A DNA stretch of 64,000 bases, taken from contig NZ_JAAKGV010000001.1 in assembly GCF_011043735.1 (NCBI RefSeq), positions 744,001 through 808,000 on the forward strand, given 5' to 3'. The notes under the pieces are model-generated. The model was not told where the DNA came from. It did no database searches and saw only the letters and a program-made list of their open reading frames with translations. Both the position numbers and the translations under genes were made by a program. Of the stretch, positions 18,994 to 28,878 are shown piece after piece (within the stretch, counting starts at the first letter, position 1; each line of letters starts with the position of its first letter). This DNA comes from Methylobacterium sp. DB0501. GTDB lineage: Bacteria; Pseudomonadota; Alphaproteobacteria; Rhizobiales; Beijerinckiaceae.

Positions 18994-19029
18994 GCCCCCG
19001 GATGCGCCTTGCGGCGCCCGGGGGTTTTT
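18994..19029 (+). terminator. Intrinsic terminator of rpmB
   Basis: Stem gcccccgg / ccggggg with an internally paired GC-rich loop, flanked by aaaa on the left and followed by ttttt (19025-19029). It is a textbook Rho-independent shape and, with A and T tracts on both sides, may work for leftward cobT transcripts only weakly. Confidence 0.85.
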
Positions 19030-19127
19030 CGTGTTGGCGATCGGGGTGTGGCGCTCACGCCGTCGATCCCACCCACAGCCTCAGGACGAGGTCGTGGGTG
19101 GGGTGGGACGGAGTGGACTTTGTCGCT

Positions 19128-21029
19128 CTACCGCCGCCCGCCCGCTGCCATCCGGCGCACCGGCACCGGGCCGCCATCCTCGTCGAACAATTCGGCCAGC
19201 TTCTCGGTCATCACGCCGCCGAGCTCCTCGGCATCGATGATGGTGACGGCCCGGCGGTAGTAGCGGGTCACGTCGTGGCCGATGCCGATGGCGAGCAATT
19301 CGACCGGCGAGCGGGTCTCGATCTCGTCGATCACGTAGCGCAGGTGGCGCTCCAGGTAGTTGCCCGGATTGACCGAGAGGGTCGAGTCGTCGACCGGGGC
19401 GCCGTCGGAGATCACCATCAGGATGCGGCGCTGCTCGGGCCGGCCGAGCAGGCGCTTGTGGGCCCAGTCCAGGGCCTCGCCGTCGATGTTCTCCTTGAGC
19501 AGGCCCTCGCGCATCATCAGGCCGAGATTCTTGCGCGCCCGGCGCCACGGCGCGTCGGCCGACTTGTAGACGATGTGGCGCAGGTCGTTGAGCCGGCCCG
19601 GGGTCGGCGGCTTGCCCGATTGCAGCCACGCCTCGCGCGACTGCCCGCCCTTCCAGGCCCGCGTCGTGAACCCCAAGATCTCGACCTTGACGCCGCAGCG
19701 CTCCAGCGTGCGGGCCAGGATGTCGGCGCAGGTCGCCGCCACGGTGATCGGCCGGCCGCGCATCGAGCCCGAATTGTCGAGGAGCAGGGTGACGACCGTA
19801 TCGCGGAAGTTGGTGTCCTTCTCGTGCTTGAACGAGAGCGGCTGGAACGGGTCGATCACGACGCGCACCAGGCGGGCCGGATCGAGCTGGCCTTCCTCCA
19901 GATCGAACTCCCAGGCGCGGTTCTGCTGCGCCAGCAGGCGGCGCTGCAGGCGGTTGGCGAGACGGCCGACCACGCCCTGGAGATGGGCGAGCTGCTTGTC
20001 GAGATAGGAGCGCAGGCGCGCCAGTTCGTCGGCGTCGCAGAGGTCCTCGGCGTGGATGACCTCGTCGTATTTCTGGGAAAAAACCTTGTAGTCCGGCCCT
20101 CGGGGCTCGTTCGCCCGCGGACCCGGCGGGCGCCACGATTCGGAGGCGTCCTCCGAATCGGCATCCTCGGCATCCTCCGGCAATTCGCCGGAGGGCGCGT
20201 CGGCGGCCTCGGTGGCGCCTTCCTCGATCTCGTCGGAGGCCTCGTCCGAGACCTCCATCTCGGCCCGGTCGCCCTGGCTCTGCTGCTCGGCCTCGCCCTC
20301 GCCGGCCTGCTGCTCGTCCGACTCGGCCTCGTTCTCGTCGTCGTTCTCCTCGTCGTCGGGATCGAGGGGCGCCTCGTCCGCCATGTCGAGGGAGGAAAGC
20401 AGGTCGCGCACCGAGCGGGCGAAGGCACGCTGATCCTCGAGGGTGCCGACCAGCCCGTCGAGGTTGCGCCCGGCCCGATCCTCGATGAACTCGCGCCACA
20501 GCCCGACGATGCGCTGCGCCGCCGGGGGCGGGAGCTGCCCGGTCAGGCGCTCGCGCACCATCAGGGCGACCGCGTCTTCCAGCGGGGCGTCGGCCCGGTC
20601 GGTGATCTCCTCGTACTTGCCGCCGCGGTGATAGCGGTCCTCCAGCATCGCCGTGAGGTTGCCGGCGACGCCCGCCATCCGGCGCGAGCCGATCGCCTCG
20701 ACCCGGGCCTGCTCGACGGCGTCGTAGACCGCGCGGGCGGCGGCGTTCTCGGGGGCGAGGCGGCGGTGGACGGCGTTGTCGTGGCAGGCGAGGCGGAGCG
20801 CCATCGAATCGGCATGGCCGCGCAGGATCGCCACGTCGCCGGGGGAGAGCTTGCGCGGCGGCTCGGGCAGGCGGGCCTTGTCGCCGGTGAGGGCCGGCCG
20901 GTCGGTCGCGAAGGTGACCTCGATCTCGGCCTTGCGGGCGATGGCCCGCAGCGTCCCGGCCACCGAGCGCTTCAGCGGCTCTGCGACGGACTCGCGCTTC
21001 TCGCCGGGCTTGCGGTTGGAGATGGACAT
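19128..21029 (-). CDS. cobT: Aerobic cobaltochelatase subunit CobT
   Basis: A 633-aa protein. The N-terminal half is helical; residues about 215-300 are a highly acidic linker ([19 protein letters not shown]); the C-terminal third is a von Willebrand A-type domain with the MIDAS motif DNSGSMRG and later ISDGAPVDD. With CobN and the AAA+ subunit CobS it inserts cobalt into hydrogenobyrinic acid a,c-diamide in aerobic B12 synthesis, at the cost of ATP. cobS is encoded 0.5 kb upstream on the same strand, with a DUF29 gene between. The length is normal. Confidence 0.97.
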   Translation of the reverse strand: MSISNRKPGEKRESVAEPLKRSVAGTLRAIARKAEIEVTFATDRPALTGDKARLPEPPRKLSPGDVAILRGHADSMALRLACHDNAVHRRLAPENAAARAVYDAVEQARVEAIGSRRMAGVAGNLTAMLEDRYHRGGKYEEITDRADAPLEDAVALMVRERLTGQLPPPAAQRIVGLWREFIEDRAGRNLDGLVGTLEDQRAFARSVRDLLSSLDMADEAPLDPDDEENDDENEAESDEQQAGEGEAEQQSQGDRAEMEVSDEASDEIEEGATEAADAPSGELPEDAEDADSEDASESWRPPGPRANEPRGPDYKVFSQKYDEVIHAEDLCDADELARLRSYLDKQLAHLQGVVGRLANRLQRRLLAQQNRAWEFDLEEGQLDPARLVRVVIDPFQPLSFKHEKDTNFRDTVVTLLLDNSGSMRGRPITVAATCADILARTLERCGVKVEILGFTTRAWKGGQSREAWLQSGKPPTPGRLNDLRHIVYKSADAPWRRARKNLGLMMREGLLKENIDGEALDWAHKRLLGRPEQRRILMVISDGAPVDDSTLSVNPGNYLERHLRYVIDEIETRSPVELLAIGIGHDVTRYYRRAVTIIDAEELGGVMTEKLAELFDEDGGPVPVRRMAAGGRR

Positions 21030-21035
21030 GCGAGG

Positions 21036-21533
21036 CTACTTCTTCAGCGAGTCGAAGTCGAAGGGGCGGTCCAGGAGGTCGTCCCAGGTGTAGGGGCAGG
21101 TGCGCGGAAATTCGTCGGCGGGGATGTGCGTCTCGTCGCTGGCCCAGTCACGCGCATCCGGGTAGCAGCGCTGCAAGGCCTCGTCGCGGCGAGGCCGGAG
21201 GCTCGGATTGTCGGCAAGCACGTCACGGTAGCGCCGCCGCTGTTCGCGGATCGAGAAGATCCAGCTCGCCGTACGATGCTCTGGCTGCTGGTCCCACTTG
21301 AGCATGTGCATCACGAGCACGCGCAGGCAGCTGCGCAGCCTGGCGAACTCGCTCTTGCCCAAGCTCTCCAGCTCCTCGGCGACGTGCACCGCATCGACCG
21401 CGTCGAGGCGGCCGGCGCGCAACAACCGCGCCTGTTCCAGCGCCCAGGCATGGGTGTCGTCCTCGTAGCGGACCCGGTCCCGCGACGGCGGCGCTTCGTC
21501 GGAACGCAGCTCGCTCAAGACCGGGTCCGCCAT
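21036..21533 (-). CDS. DUF29 domain protein
   Basis: A 165-aa protein matching DUF29: YEDDTHAWALEQARLLRAG, AEELESLGKSEFARLRSCL, HMLKWDQQPEHRTASW and the paired-helix end YPDARDWASDET. The function of the family is unknown; it is helical and common in cyanobacteria and some proteobacteria, often in many copies. Here it lies between cobS and cobT with 18 and 6 bp gaps, so it is almost certainly co-transcribed with the chelatase subunits. Confidence 0.9.
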   Translation of the reverse strand: MADPVLSELRSDEAPPSRDRVRYEDDTHAWALEQARLLRAGRLDAVDAVHVAEELESLGKSEFARLRSCLRVLVMHMLKWDQQPEHRTASWIFSIREQRRRYRDVLADNPSLRPRRDEALQRCYPDARDWASDETHIPADEFPRTCPYTWDDLLDRPFDFDSLKK

Positions 21534-21551
21534 CGGGGATCTCCCTGAGGA

Positions 21552-22535
21552 TTAGCTCAGCGCGACGTTCACCGCGCTCTCGGGCAGCTCCTTGCCGAAG
21601 GAGCGCTGGTAGAACTCGGCCACCAGCGCGCGCTCCAGCTCGTCGCACTTGTTGAGGAAGGTCACCCGGAAGGCGAAGCCGATATCGTTGAAGATGTCGG
21701 CGTTCTCGGCCCAGGTGATCACCGTGCGCGGGCTCATCACGGTCGACAGGTCGCCGTTGATGAAGGCGTTGCGGGTGAGGTCGGCGACGCGCACCATCTT
21801 GTTGACGATGTCGCGCCCGCCCTCGCCACGGTAATGTGGCGCCTTGGACAGGACGATGTCGACCTCGCGGTCGTGCGGCAGATAGTTCAGCGTGGTCACG
21901 ATCGACCAGCGGTCCATCTGGCCCTGGTTGATCTGCTGGGTGCCGTGATACAGGCCCGACGTGTCGCCGAGGCCGACCGTGTTGGCGGTGGCGAAGAGGC
22001 GGAAGCCGGGATGGGGGCGGATCACCCGCTTCTGGTCGAGCAGCGTCAGGCGGCCCGACACCTCCAGCACGCGCTGGATCACGAACATCACGTCCGGCCG
22101 GCCGGCATCGTACTCGTCAAAGACGAGCGCGACGTTGTTCTGCAGCGCCCAGGGCAGGATGCCGTCCTGGAAGGCGGTGACCTGCTTGCCGTCCTTCAGC
22201 ACGATCGCGTCCTTGCCGACGAGGTCGATGCGCGAGACGTGGCTATCGAGGTTGATGCGCACGCAGGGCCAGTTCAGCCGCGCGGCGACCTGCTCGATAT
22301 GGGTGGACTTGCCGGTGCCGTGATAGCCGGTGATCATCACCCGGCGATTGCGGGCAAAGCCCGCCAGGATCGCCAGGGTGGTCTCGCGGTCGAACAGGTA
22401 GTCGGGATCGAGATCCGGCACGTGCTCGTCGGTGGCCGAGAAGGCCGGCACCTCGAGGTTCGAATCGATCCCGAACACCTTGCGCACCGAGACGGTCGTG
22501 TCCGGGAGAGCGGGTGGCGTGTCTTCAGCAAGCAT
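21552..22535 (-). CDS. cobS: Aerobic cobaltochelatase AAA+ subunit CobS
   Basis: A 327-aa AAA+ ATPase: Walker [19 protein letters not shown], Walker [17 protein letters not shown], sensor region [19 protein letters not shown] and arginine-finger context ([19 protein letters not shown]). CobS forms hexameric rings with CobT and drives cobalt insertion by CobN. The order on the minus strand is J-domain gene, cobS, DUF29, cobT, a conserved alphaproteobacterial neighbourhood apart from DUF29. Confidence 0.97.
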   Translation of the reverse strand: MLAEDTPPALPDTTVSVRKVFGIDSNLEVPAFSATDEHVPDLDPDYLFDRETTLAILAGFARNRRVMITGYHGTGKSTHIEQVAARLNWPCVRINLDSHVSRIDLVGKDAIVLKDGKQVTAFQDGILPWALQNNVALVFDEYDAGRPDVMFVIQRVLEVSGRLTLLDQKRVIRPHPGFRLFATANTVGLGDTSGLYHGTQQINQGQMDRWSIVTTLNYLPHDREVDIVLSKAPHYRGEGGRDIVNKMVRVADLTRNAFINGDLSTVMSPRTVITWAENADIFNDIGFAFRVTFLNKCDELERALVAEFYQRSFGKELPESAVNVALS

Positions 22536-22750
22536 ACGGAGCCTCGTCGGGGCAGGCTTGGCCCGCCATGGGCGGCCTGCGAATGTCGCGACGGCGCGGG
22601 AGAGTCCGGCGGGCGCCGCTTGTCCTTAAGCTGCGGGGGGAGCCGGCGCAAACGTGCCTGACCCCGATATATGGGCAACGCGTCCGGTTTCGAGCCCCCC
22701 TCGCGGCGGATCAGGGATGCGAGAATCGTGCCCCTGGATTCCCGCACCCC

Positions 22751-23374
22751 TCAGCAGAGGCTGGCGGCCCGCAGGGTGTCGTGCGCCTTGATGATGTCGC
22801 GCAGGCGGTCCTCGAACGAGCGGTCGCCGCCATTCGCGTCGGGGTGGAAGCGCTTCACCAGCACCTTGTACTGCGCCTTGATGGCCGCCGCGTCGGCGCC
22901 CTCGTCGAGGCCGAGCACGTCGAGGGCCTTGCGGATCGGCGCCGAGTAGCGCGGCGGCGGCGGCTCGGCCCGGGCGCGGCGCGAGGCCGGGCCGGCGCCC
23001 TCGCCGCGCAGGATGCCCAGGGGATCGACGTAGTCCCAGTCGCGCGGCGTCGCCTCGGGCTTCGGGCCTGTCTTACCCCCGGGATTGACGCCCATTGCCC
23101 AGGTCGGCCGGTGCCCGATCACCGCGTCCTTCTGGTAGGCCTGGACGGCGGCGTCGTTCATCCCGTCGAAGTAATTGTACGAGGCGTTGTACTCGCGCAC
23201 GTGCTGCATGCAGAAGCGCCAGTACTGGCCCTCCTGCTTGCGCCCCTTGGGCGCCTTGTGCAGCCCCGGCTGGCTGCAGCCCGGCCGTTCGCAGGCCGGG
23301 CCCTCGGCCTTCTTCGGCTCGTCGCAGGAGGGCCGGATGCGGATGCGGTCGAACAGGGGCGAGTTCAGATCCAT
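22751..23374 (-). CDS. J-domain (DnaJ-like) protein with N-terminal Cys-containing region
   Basis: A 207-aa protein. The J domain is C-terminal (about residues 145-205): RKALDVLGLDEGADAAAIK then KRFHPDANGGDRSFEDR with the essential HPD. The N-terminal half (CERPGCSQPGLHKAPKGR, FCMQHVREYNASYNYF) is a conserved alphaproteobacterial extension with cysteines and a histidine that could bind metal. It should stimulate an Hsp70 for a dedicated client; its conserved position upstream of cobS hints at the chelatase, which is inference. Confidence 0.9.
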   Translation of the reverse strand: MDLNSPLFDRIRIRPSCDEPKKAEGPACERPGCSQPGLHKAPKGRKQEGQYWRFCMQHVREYNASYNYFDGMNDAAVQAYQKDAVIGHRPTWAMGVNPGGKTGPKPEATPRDWDYVDPLGILRGEGAGPASRRARAEPPPPRYSAPIRKALDVLGLDEGADAAAIKAQYKVLVKRFHPDANGGDRSFEDRLRDIIKAHDTLRAASLC

Positions 23375-23508
23375 GACGAAGCGATTATGAGGGGCGGGAG
23401 GGCGGGCACAAGGGCTCCGGGCCTGATGCCGCAGGCGGAACCGGACGGCTTGACGGGGAATGCCCGCTCCGGTCAGTCACGCCGAAGCAGGTTGAGGACA
23501 GGTGCGCG

Positions 23509-23781
23509 ATGAGCCTGAACGACTGGATCAGGACGACGCTCGAGGAGCGGCTGGCACCGACGGCGCTCAGCGTCGTCGACGAATCACACCAGCATGCCGG
23601 CCATTCCGGCTGGCGGGAGGGCGGGGAAACTCACTTCCGGCTCGATGTGGTGTCGGCCGCCTTCGAAGGTAAGAGCCGGGTCGAGCGCCACCGCATGGTG
23701 AATGCGCTCCTCGACGATGCCTTCAGGCGCGGCCTGCACGCCCTGGCGCTGCGGGCACGGACGCCGGGGGAGGCGGGGTAG
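23509..23781 (+). CDS. bolA: BolA-family protein
   Basis: A 90-aa BolA: DWIRTTLEERLAPTALSVVDESHQHAGH at the N terminus (two adjacent segments), the invariant His of ETHFRLDVVSAAFEGKSRVE and RHRMVNALLDDAF. BolA proteins partner with monothiol glutaredoxins to bind [2Fe-2S] clusters and some act in transcription or iron sensing. It is divergent from the J-domain gene. Its 3' end overlaps the convergent MFS gene by 59 bp. Confidence 0.94.
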   Translation: MSLNDWIRTTLEERLAPTALSVVDESHQHAGHSGWREGGETHFRLDVVSAAFEGKSRVERHRMVNALLDDAFRRGLHALALRARTPGEAG

Positions 23782-25000
23782 CACCCATCTCGTTCCGGCC
23801 CGGATCGGCGGTGTCCCTCGGCCCGAAAGCCGGCTCCCGCGGCGCCACGGCATAGACCGCCGTCGCCGCCAGCAGCGCCAGCCCGTAGGCCAGGAACAGC
23901 CGGCCGTAGAGCGCGTCCGGCGTGAGCCTGCCGGTGCCCACGAACAGGGCCGAGAGCCCCTGCAGGGCCGCCGCCCCGCCCATGAAGACGATGTTCATGA
24001 AGGCGACGCCGCGCCCGAGCAGGTGGGCGGGGAAGAACCGTCGGGCATGGGCCATCAGGATGCCGTAGCTCAGGCCCGCCGCCCCGGTGAGCGCCAGCAG
24101 CGCGACGGCAAGCGCGGTGGAGGCCGCGCCGAACAGGCCGAGCCCCGCGAGCGCCAGCCCGGTGACGAGGCAGCCGCCGAGCGCCGTGCGCTTCGGATCG
24201 CGCACGAGCCGCTCCAGCGGCCCGTACCCGATCGCGCCCGCCGCCATCGCGGCGCTCATCGCGAGCGTGCCGTTGCCGCGCTGGAGCGCGTCGAGGCCGT
24301 GGACGCTGCCGAGATAGGACCCGACCCAGAGCGAGCGGGTGGCGATGACGACGGCGTAGCTGACGAACACCACCGGGAAGACCGGCCACAGCGCCCGCAT
24401 CCGGGCGACGTCGGCGAAGCCCCGCCAGACCGAGGTCCTGGGCGGATCCGCGAGGCGTGGCGGATCCTCGATCAGCCGCAGGACCAGCCCGGCCGAAGCC
24501 AGGGTGACGGCGGACAGCCCGAACAGGATCGTGCGCCAGCCGAGGGCGTGGCTCGCCAGCGCCAGCGGCGTCGAGCCCAGAAGGTCTCCCGACGTGCCGA
24601 GCCCGATCATCACCGAGGACAGCATGGCGAAGCGCTCGGGCGGATAGGACCGCCCGAACAGGTAGAGCGCGCCCATCAGGGCCGGTGCGCAGCCGAGCCC
24701 GATCAGCGCCATTGCGGCCGCGGCCCCGGGAAATCCCCGCGCCAGCCCGAGGGCGGCCGCCCCGAGCGCGGCGACGACCAGGAACCCCGCCACGGTGCGC
24801 CGCGGCCCGATCCGGTCGAGGAGCAGCCCGGTCGGCACCTGTCCGGCCGCGAAGGCCAGGAACCAGCCCGCCGAGAGCAGCGCGAGATCGGAGGGGGCAA
24901 GGCCGAGGTCGGGCCCGAGATCGGGCGCGACCATCGCCAGGAAGCCGCGGTCGAACTGGCTGATCGTGTAGGCGAGCAGCAGGACCAGGAACGCCGTCAT
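23723..25000 (-). CDS. Major facilitator superfamily transporter
   Basis: A 425-aa, 12-TM-type membrane protein. The motif-A-like loop GLLLDRIGPRRT between TM2 and TM3 is clear, and the two halves are separated by a cytoplasmic loop around RLIEDPPRLADPPRTS. Its substrate is unknown; the closest feel is the CynX/NimT or drug-efflux groups. The last about 20 residues are Pro/Ala-rich and are encoded opposite the bolA 3' end. The thiolase gene ends 19 bp upstream, so the two may share a transcript. Confidence 0.88.
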   Translation of the reverse strand: MTAFLVLLLAYTISQFDRGFLAMVAPDLGPDLGLAPSDLALLSAGWFLAFAAGQVPTGLLLDRIGPRRTVAGFLVVAALGAAALGLARGFPGAAAAMALIGLGCAPALMGALYLFGRSYPPERFAMLSSVMIGLGTSGDLLGSTPLALASHALGWRTILFGLSAVTLASAGLVLRLIEDPPRLADPPRTSVWRGFADVARMRALWPVFPVVFVSYAVVIATRSLWVGSYLGSVHGLDALQRGNGTLAMSAAMAAGAIGYGPLERLVRDPKRTALGGCLVTGLALAGLGLFGAASTALAVALLALTGAAGLSYGILMAHARRFFPAHLLGRGVAFMNIVFMGGAAALQGLSALFVGTGRLTPDALYGRLFLAYGLALLAATAVYAVAPREPAFGPRDTADPGRNEMGATPPPPASVPAAPGRAGRA

Positions 25001-25019
25001 GGCCCTGCGACCTCACCCC

Positions 25020-26186
25020 TTACTTGATGCGCTCGAGCACGCTGACGTAGTTCGCCACCGCGACCCCGCCCATGTTGAACACGCCGGCGAGCGTCGCGTC
25101 CGGGATCTGCATGCCGCCGGCCTCGCCGCAGAGCTGCATCGCCGAGAGGGCGTGCATCGAGACGCCGGTGGCGCCGATCGGGTGGCCCTTGGCCTTCAGC
25201 CCGCCGGACGGGTTGACCGGCAGCTTACCCTCCTTGGTGGTCCAGCCCTCGCGGATCGCGTCGGCGCCGCGACCCTCCCGGGTCAGGCCCATCGCCTCGT
25301 ACTCGATGAGCTCCGCGACCGTGAAGCAATCGTGGGTCTCGACCAGCGACAGGTCGTCGAGGGTGATGCCGGCCTGGGCCAACGCCCGGGCCCAGGCGGT
25401 GGCGGCCCCCTCGAACTTCAGCACGTCGCGCTTCGACATCGGCAGGAAGTCCTGCGCGTGGGCGGTCGCCCGGAAGGCGACGGCGCGGCGCATGCGAAGC
25501 GCCGTCTCGGTATCGGCGAGCACCACCGCCGCGGCGCCGTCCGAGACCAGCGAGCAGTCGGTGCGCTTGAGCGGACCGGCGACGAAGGGGTTCTTGTCCG
25601 ATTCGGTGCGGCAGAACTCGAAGCCCAGATCCTTGCGCATCTGCGCGTAGGGGTTCTGGACCCCGTTACGGTGGTTCTTGGCGGCGATCATCGCCAGGGC
25701 GTCGGACTGGTCGCCGTGGCGCTGGAAATAGGCGCCGGCGATGTTGCCGAACACGCCGGCGAAGCCCGCCGGGTTGTCGCCGTCCTCCGGCAGGTAGGAG
25801 GCCTTGAGCAGGGTGCGGCCGATCTCGGGGCCGGGCGTGCGGGTCATCTGCTCGACGCCCACCACCAGCACCACCCGGGCGCGCTTCGCCTCGATGGTCT
25901 TGATGCCCTGGTGCACCGCGGCCGAGCCGGTGGCGCAGGCATTCTCGACCCGGGTCGCCGGCTTGAACCGGAACCCGTCATCGGCCTGGAGCACCAGCGA
26001 GGCGGTGAAGTCCTGCGGCGTGAAGCCCGCATTGTAGTGGCCGAGCACGATCTCGTCGACCTCCTGCGGGCCGATCCCCGCATGGGCCAGCGCCTCGTTG
26101 GCGACGCGGACGATCAGGCTCTCGACGGTTTCGGTATCGTGCTTGCCGAAGGGCGTGTGGCTCCAGCCGACGATGCAGGCGGTCAT
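25020..26186 (-). CDS. SCP2/SCPx-type thiolase (acetyl-CoA acetyltransferase family)
   Basis: A 388-aa thiolase. The nucleophilic Cys is in ENACATGSAAVHQGI; the second conserved block is HDCFTVAELIEYEA, and NPSGGLKAKGHPIGATG carries the active-site His. The usual second cysteine near the C terminus is replaced by NMGGVAVANY, which marks the SCP2/SCPx-like clade rather than classical AtoB/FadA. It may cleave or condense acyl-CoA units, but the substrate is not evident. ATG 26186 (MTACIVGWSHTPFG) is the family start; the frame happens to be open further upstream through queC. Confidence 0.92.
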   Translation of the reverse strand: MTACIVGWSHTPFGKHDTETVESLIVRVANEALAHAGIGPQEVDEIVLGHYNAGFTPQDFTASLVLQADDGFRFKPATRVENACATGSAAVHQGIKTIEAKRARVVLVVGVEQMTRTPGPEIGRTLLKASYLPEDGDNPAGFAGVFGNIAGAYFQRHGDQSDALAMIAAKNHRNGVQNPYAQMRKDLGFEFCRTESDKNPFVAGPLKRTDCSLVSDGAAAVVLADTETALRMRRAVAFRATAHAQDFLPMSKRDVLKFEGAATAWARALAQAGITLDDLSLVETHDCFTVAELIEYEAMGLTREGRGADAIREGWTTKEGKLPVNPSGGLKAKGHPIGATGVSMHALSAMQLCGEAGGMQIPDATLAGVFNMGGVAVANYVSVLERIK

Positions 26187-26248
26187 GCGTCTCTCTCCCG
26201 TGTTTGCGGCGCACTCTGCGCAACGGAAGGGCGGCCGGCAAGCGCCGC

Positions 26249-26956
26249 TCACGCATCCTCGGCGCGGAAGCGCGCATAGCCGGCGGCACGGAGGGCGCAG
26301 GCCGGGCAGGTGCCGCAGCCATGGCCCCATTCGTGCAGCGCGCCGCGCTCGCCGAGGTAGCAGGTATGGCTCTCGCGCACGACGAGATCGACCAGCGCCT
26401 CGCCGCCGAGGTCGCGGGCCAGCCGCCAGGTCTCGGCCTTGTCGATCCACATCAAGGGCGTGTGCAGCACGAAGCGGCGATCCATCCCGAGGTTCAGCGC
26501 CACCTGAAGCGCCTTGATGGTGTCGTCGCGGCAATCGGGATAACCGGAGAAGTCCGTCTCGCACATGCCGCCGACGATGTGGCGCAGGCCACGGCGATAG
26601 GCGAGGGCAGCCGCGAAGGTGAGGAAGACGAGGTTGCGGCCCGGCACGAAGGTGTTCGGCAGCCCGCCCGCCTCCATGGCGATGGCGGTCTCCCGGGTCA
26701 GCGCGGTCTCCGACACCTCGCCGAGGGCAGCGAGCGACAGGGTATGGTCTTCGCCCAGGCGCCCGGCAAAGGCCGGGACGATCCGGGTCATCTCGGCCCG
26801 CAAGGTATCGCGGCAATCGAGTTCGATCCGATGGCGCTGGCCGTAATCGAAGCCGAGCGTCTCGACATGGGCGAAGCGGTCGAGGGCCCAGGCGAGGCAG
26901 GTGGCGGAATCCTGTCCACCGGAGAACAGGACCAGGGCGCCGTCGGGGGACGTCAT
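26249..26956 (-). CDS. queC: 7-cyano-7-deazaguanine synthase
   Basis: A protein of about 235 aa. The PP-loop [10 protein letters not shown] binds ATP, and the C-terminal zinc site is formed by CYLGERG and [12 protein letters not shown]. QueC converts 7-carboxy-7-deazaguanine to preQ0 with ammonia and ATP, a step in queuosine tRNA modification. ATG 26956 is preferred because GGAG sits 6 bases upstream; an ATG at 26971 is also in frame. The other que genes are not in this window. Confidence 0.95.
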   Translation of the reverse strand: MTSPDGALVLFSGGQDSATCLAWALDRFAHVETLGFDYGQRHRIELDCRDTLRAEMTRIVPAFAGRLGEDHTLSLAALGEVSETALTRETAIAMEAGGLPNTFVPGRNLVFLTFAAALAYRRGLRHIVGGMCETDFSGYPDCRDDTIKALQVALNLGMDRRFVLHTPLMWIDKAETWRLARDLGGEALVDLVVRESHTCYLGERGALHEWGHGCGTCPACALRAAGYARFRAEDA

Positions 26957-27086
26957 GCGGGCTCCAGTCATACGGGCTCATGCGAAAGGGGCGGCCCCGC
27001 TGCCGGAGCCGCCCCCTTATAAGCCCGAGGCGCGGGCGCGGCCTACCGGGCTGCGCTCACCGTCCCCGCACGCGCCGGCTCTGCCC

Positions 27087-27314
27087 TTACTGACCTTGGG
27101 CCTGGCTCGCCTTCTTGTTGGCGTTGTGGTGGCCCACGGCGCAGCCGGCCGCGGCGCCGGCCTTGCCGTGGCCGACCGCCTTGCCGGCGAGCCCGCCGAC
27201 GATGGCACCCTTGATGCAGCCCTTCGCCTCGGCCTGGTGCGGGATCGCTACGCCTGCGACCGCGAGCAGGCCGGCAGCGAGGAGGGAGGCGGAGCGGATC
27301 GTGGGACGGATCAT
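27087..27314 (-). CDS. Small exported glycine-zipper protein
   Basis: A 75-aa protein with a signal peptide (SLLAAGLLAVAGVAIPHQAEA) and a mature part reading KGCIKGAIVGGLAGKAVGHG, GKAGAAAGCAVGHHNANKK. The GxxxG spacing and two cysteines are typical of glycine-zipper periplasmic or outer-membrane-associated proteins. No specific role is known. Start ATG 27314 has a GGGAG ribosome site. Confidence 0.75.
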   Translation of the reverse strand: MIRPTIRSASLLAAGLLAVAGVAIPHQAEAKGCIKGAIVGGLAGKAVGHGKAGAAAGCAVGHHNANKKASQAQGQ

Positions 27315-27542
27315 CTGGGAAGCTCCCGTGTCTGTGTGGGAACCTCAACCATTGATCGGGCAAGGTGTTCCACGGCCCGACGCGTTCCGCCGTTGACGAT
27401 CCGCCCGGTCGCGTCTATAGACCGCGGCTCGCGGACCTGCGGGCTTTCGCCCGGCGGGTTGCCCGTGCTTCCATGCCCTGACACGCGACGCCACGATCCC
27501 GCCGGGATCGCTCGGGCCTCGCTTTGAGAATGAGGAACGCCG

Positions 27543-27818
27543 ATGGCCAACACCGTGTCGGCCAAGAAGATGACCCGCAAGATTGCCAAGCGTACGGCAG
27601 TCAACCGCTCGCGCCGCAGCCGCATGCGCACCTTCATCCGCAAGGTCGAGGAGGCGATCGAGTCCGGCGATCACGGCACCGCGCTGACCGCCCTGCGCAG
27701 CGCCGAGCCGGAGATCATGCGCGCTTCCCAGAAGGGGATCGTGCACAAGAACACCGCCTCGCGGAAGGTCTCGCGCCTCGCCGCCCGCGTGAAGGGCCTG
27801 CAGGCCGCCCAGGCGTAA
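27543..27818 (+). CDS. rpsT: 30S ribosomal protein S20
   Basis: A 91-aa, very basic protein: [60 protein letters not shown]20 binds 16S rRNA helices early in 30S assembly. A GAGGA ribosome site precedes the ATG. A terminator hairpin follows before comM. Confidence 0.98.
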   Translation: MANTVSAKKMTRKIAKRTAVNRSRRSRMRTFIRKVEEAIESGDHGTALTALRSAEPEIMRASQKGIVHKNTASRKVSRLAARVKGLQAAQA

Positions 27819-27881
27819 AGCCTGCCGGACGGCTCCGGCGGCGTCCGCGGGCGCCCTGGATCCAGGTCACGAGAGGAAATG

Positions 27882-27905
27882 GCCCGGCCGTGTGCCGGGC
27901 TTTTT
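27882..27905 (+). terminator. Intrinsic terminator of rpsT
   Basis: A 7-bp perfect stem gcccggc / gccgggc (27882-27888, 27894-27900) with a 5-nt loop is followed directly by ttttt. It lies about 60 bp past the rpsT stop. Confidence 0.85.
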
Positions 27906-27999
27906 CGTGTTTGCAAAGGTCTTTCGCCGATGTGGGTTGTGTCGCCGCCGGCCGCAAACTAACGTAGCGGCAGGCAGCCAGCACGAAGGCCCTCGACCC

Positions 28000-28878
28000 A
28001 TGGTCACGCGCGTCGCTACCGTCGCCTTCGAGGGGATCGAGGCGCGCGCCGTCGACGTGCAGGTGCAGATCACGCCCGGCGCCGTCGCCTTCACGGTGGT
28101 CGGGCTGCCCGACAAGGCGGTGGCCGAATCGCGCGAGCGGGTGCGCTCGGCGCTGATCGCCTCCGGCCTGGCGCTGCCGGCCAAGCGCATCACCGTCAAC
28201 CTCGCCCCCGCCGACCTGCCCAAGGAAGGCTCCCACTACGACCTGCCGATCGCACTCGGCATGATGTGCGCCATCGGCGCCCTGCCGGCGGACGCGCTGT
28301 CGGGCTATTGCGTGCTCGGCGAACTGGCGCTCGACGGCAGCCTCACGGCGGTGGCCGGCGTCCTGCCGGCGGCGATGGCGGCGAATGCCCGGGGCCTGGG
28401 CCTGATCTGCCCGGCGGCGAGCGGACCGGAAGCCGCCTGGGCCGCCGGCGACATGGACGTGCTGGCGCCGCGCTCGCTGATCCAGCTCGCCAATCACTTC
28501 AAGGGCACGCAGGTCATGGCCCGTCCGGTGCCGGCGGTGGCCGCTCCCGCCGGCGTGCTGGCGGACCTGCGCGAGATCAAGGGGCAGGAGGGCGCCAAGC
28601 GGGCGCTGGAGATCGCGGCGGCCGGAGCGCATAATCTCCTGATGAACGGCCCGCCCGGGGCCGGCAAGTCGATGCTCGCCGCCCGGCTGCCCTCGATCCT
28701 GCCTCCGCTCGGGCCGCGCGAGCTGCTCGAAGTCTCGATGATCCAGTCGGTCGCCGGCACGCTGAAGGACGGCGCGCTGTCGAACCGCCGGCCGTTCCGG
28801 GCGCCGCACCACTCGGCCTCGATGGCGGCGCTCGTCGGCGGCGGCTGTCACTTCCAGCAAATGCTGCGACTGATCTAA
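28000..28878 (+). pseudogene. comM: comM (YifB, Mg-chelatase-like ATPase), 5' part, interrupted by a mobile element
   Basis: Codons 1-282 match the N-terminal half of ComM/YifB: FEGIEARAVDVQVQITPG, VGLPDKAVAESRERVRSAL, the Walker A region NGPPGAGKSMLAARLPSIL and PFRAPHHSASMAALVGGG. A normal protein of about 510 aa would continue with the Walker B domain; here the frame enters foreign sequence at 28846 (CHFQQMLRLI) and stops at 28876. ComM is a hexameric helicase that extends branch migration in natural transformation. The 3' half is not in the window and presumably lies beyond the island. The product is probably non-functional. Confidence 0.93.

Noticed and set aside
19002..21548. An 848-codon open frame on the plus strand
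   Set aside because: It is the antisense of cobT and the DUF29 gene; no protein-like motifs, unlike the clear CobT on the other strand.
22536..22750. A cobalamin riboswitch upstream of cobS
   Set aside because: The short GC-rich gap shows no B12-box-like sequence that I could identify.
26187..26981. The thiolase frame continuing upstream through queC
   Set aside because: The extension is the queC antiframe; MTACIVGWSHTPFG at 26186 is the normal thiolase start.
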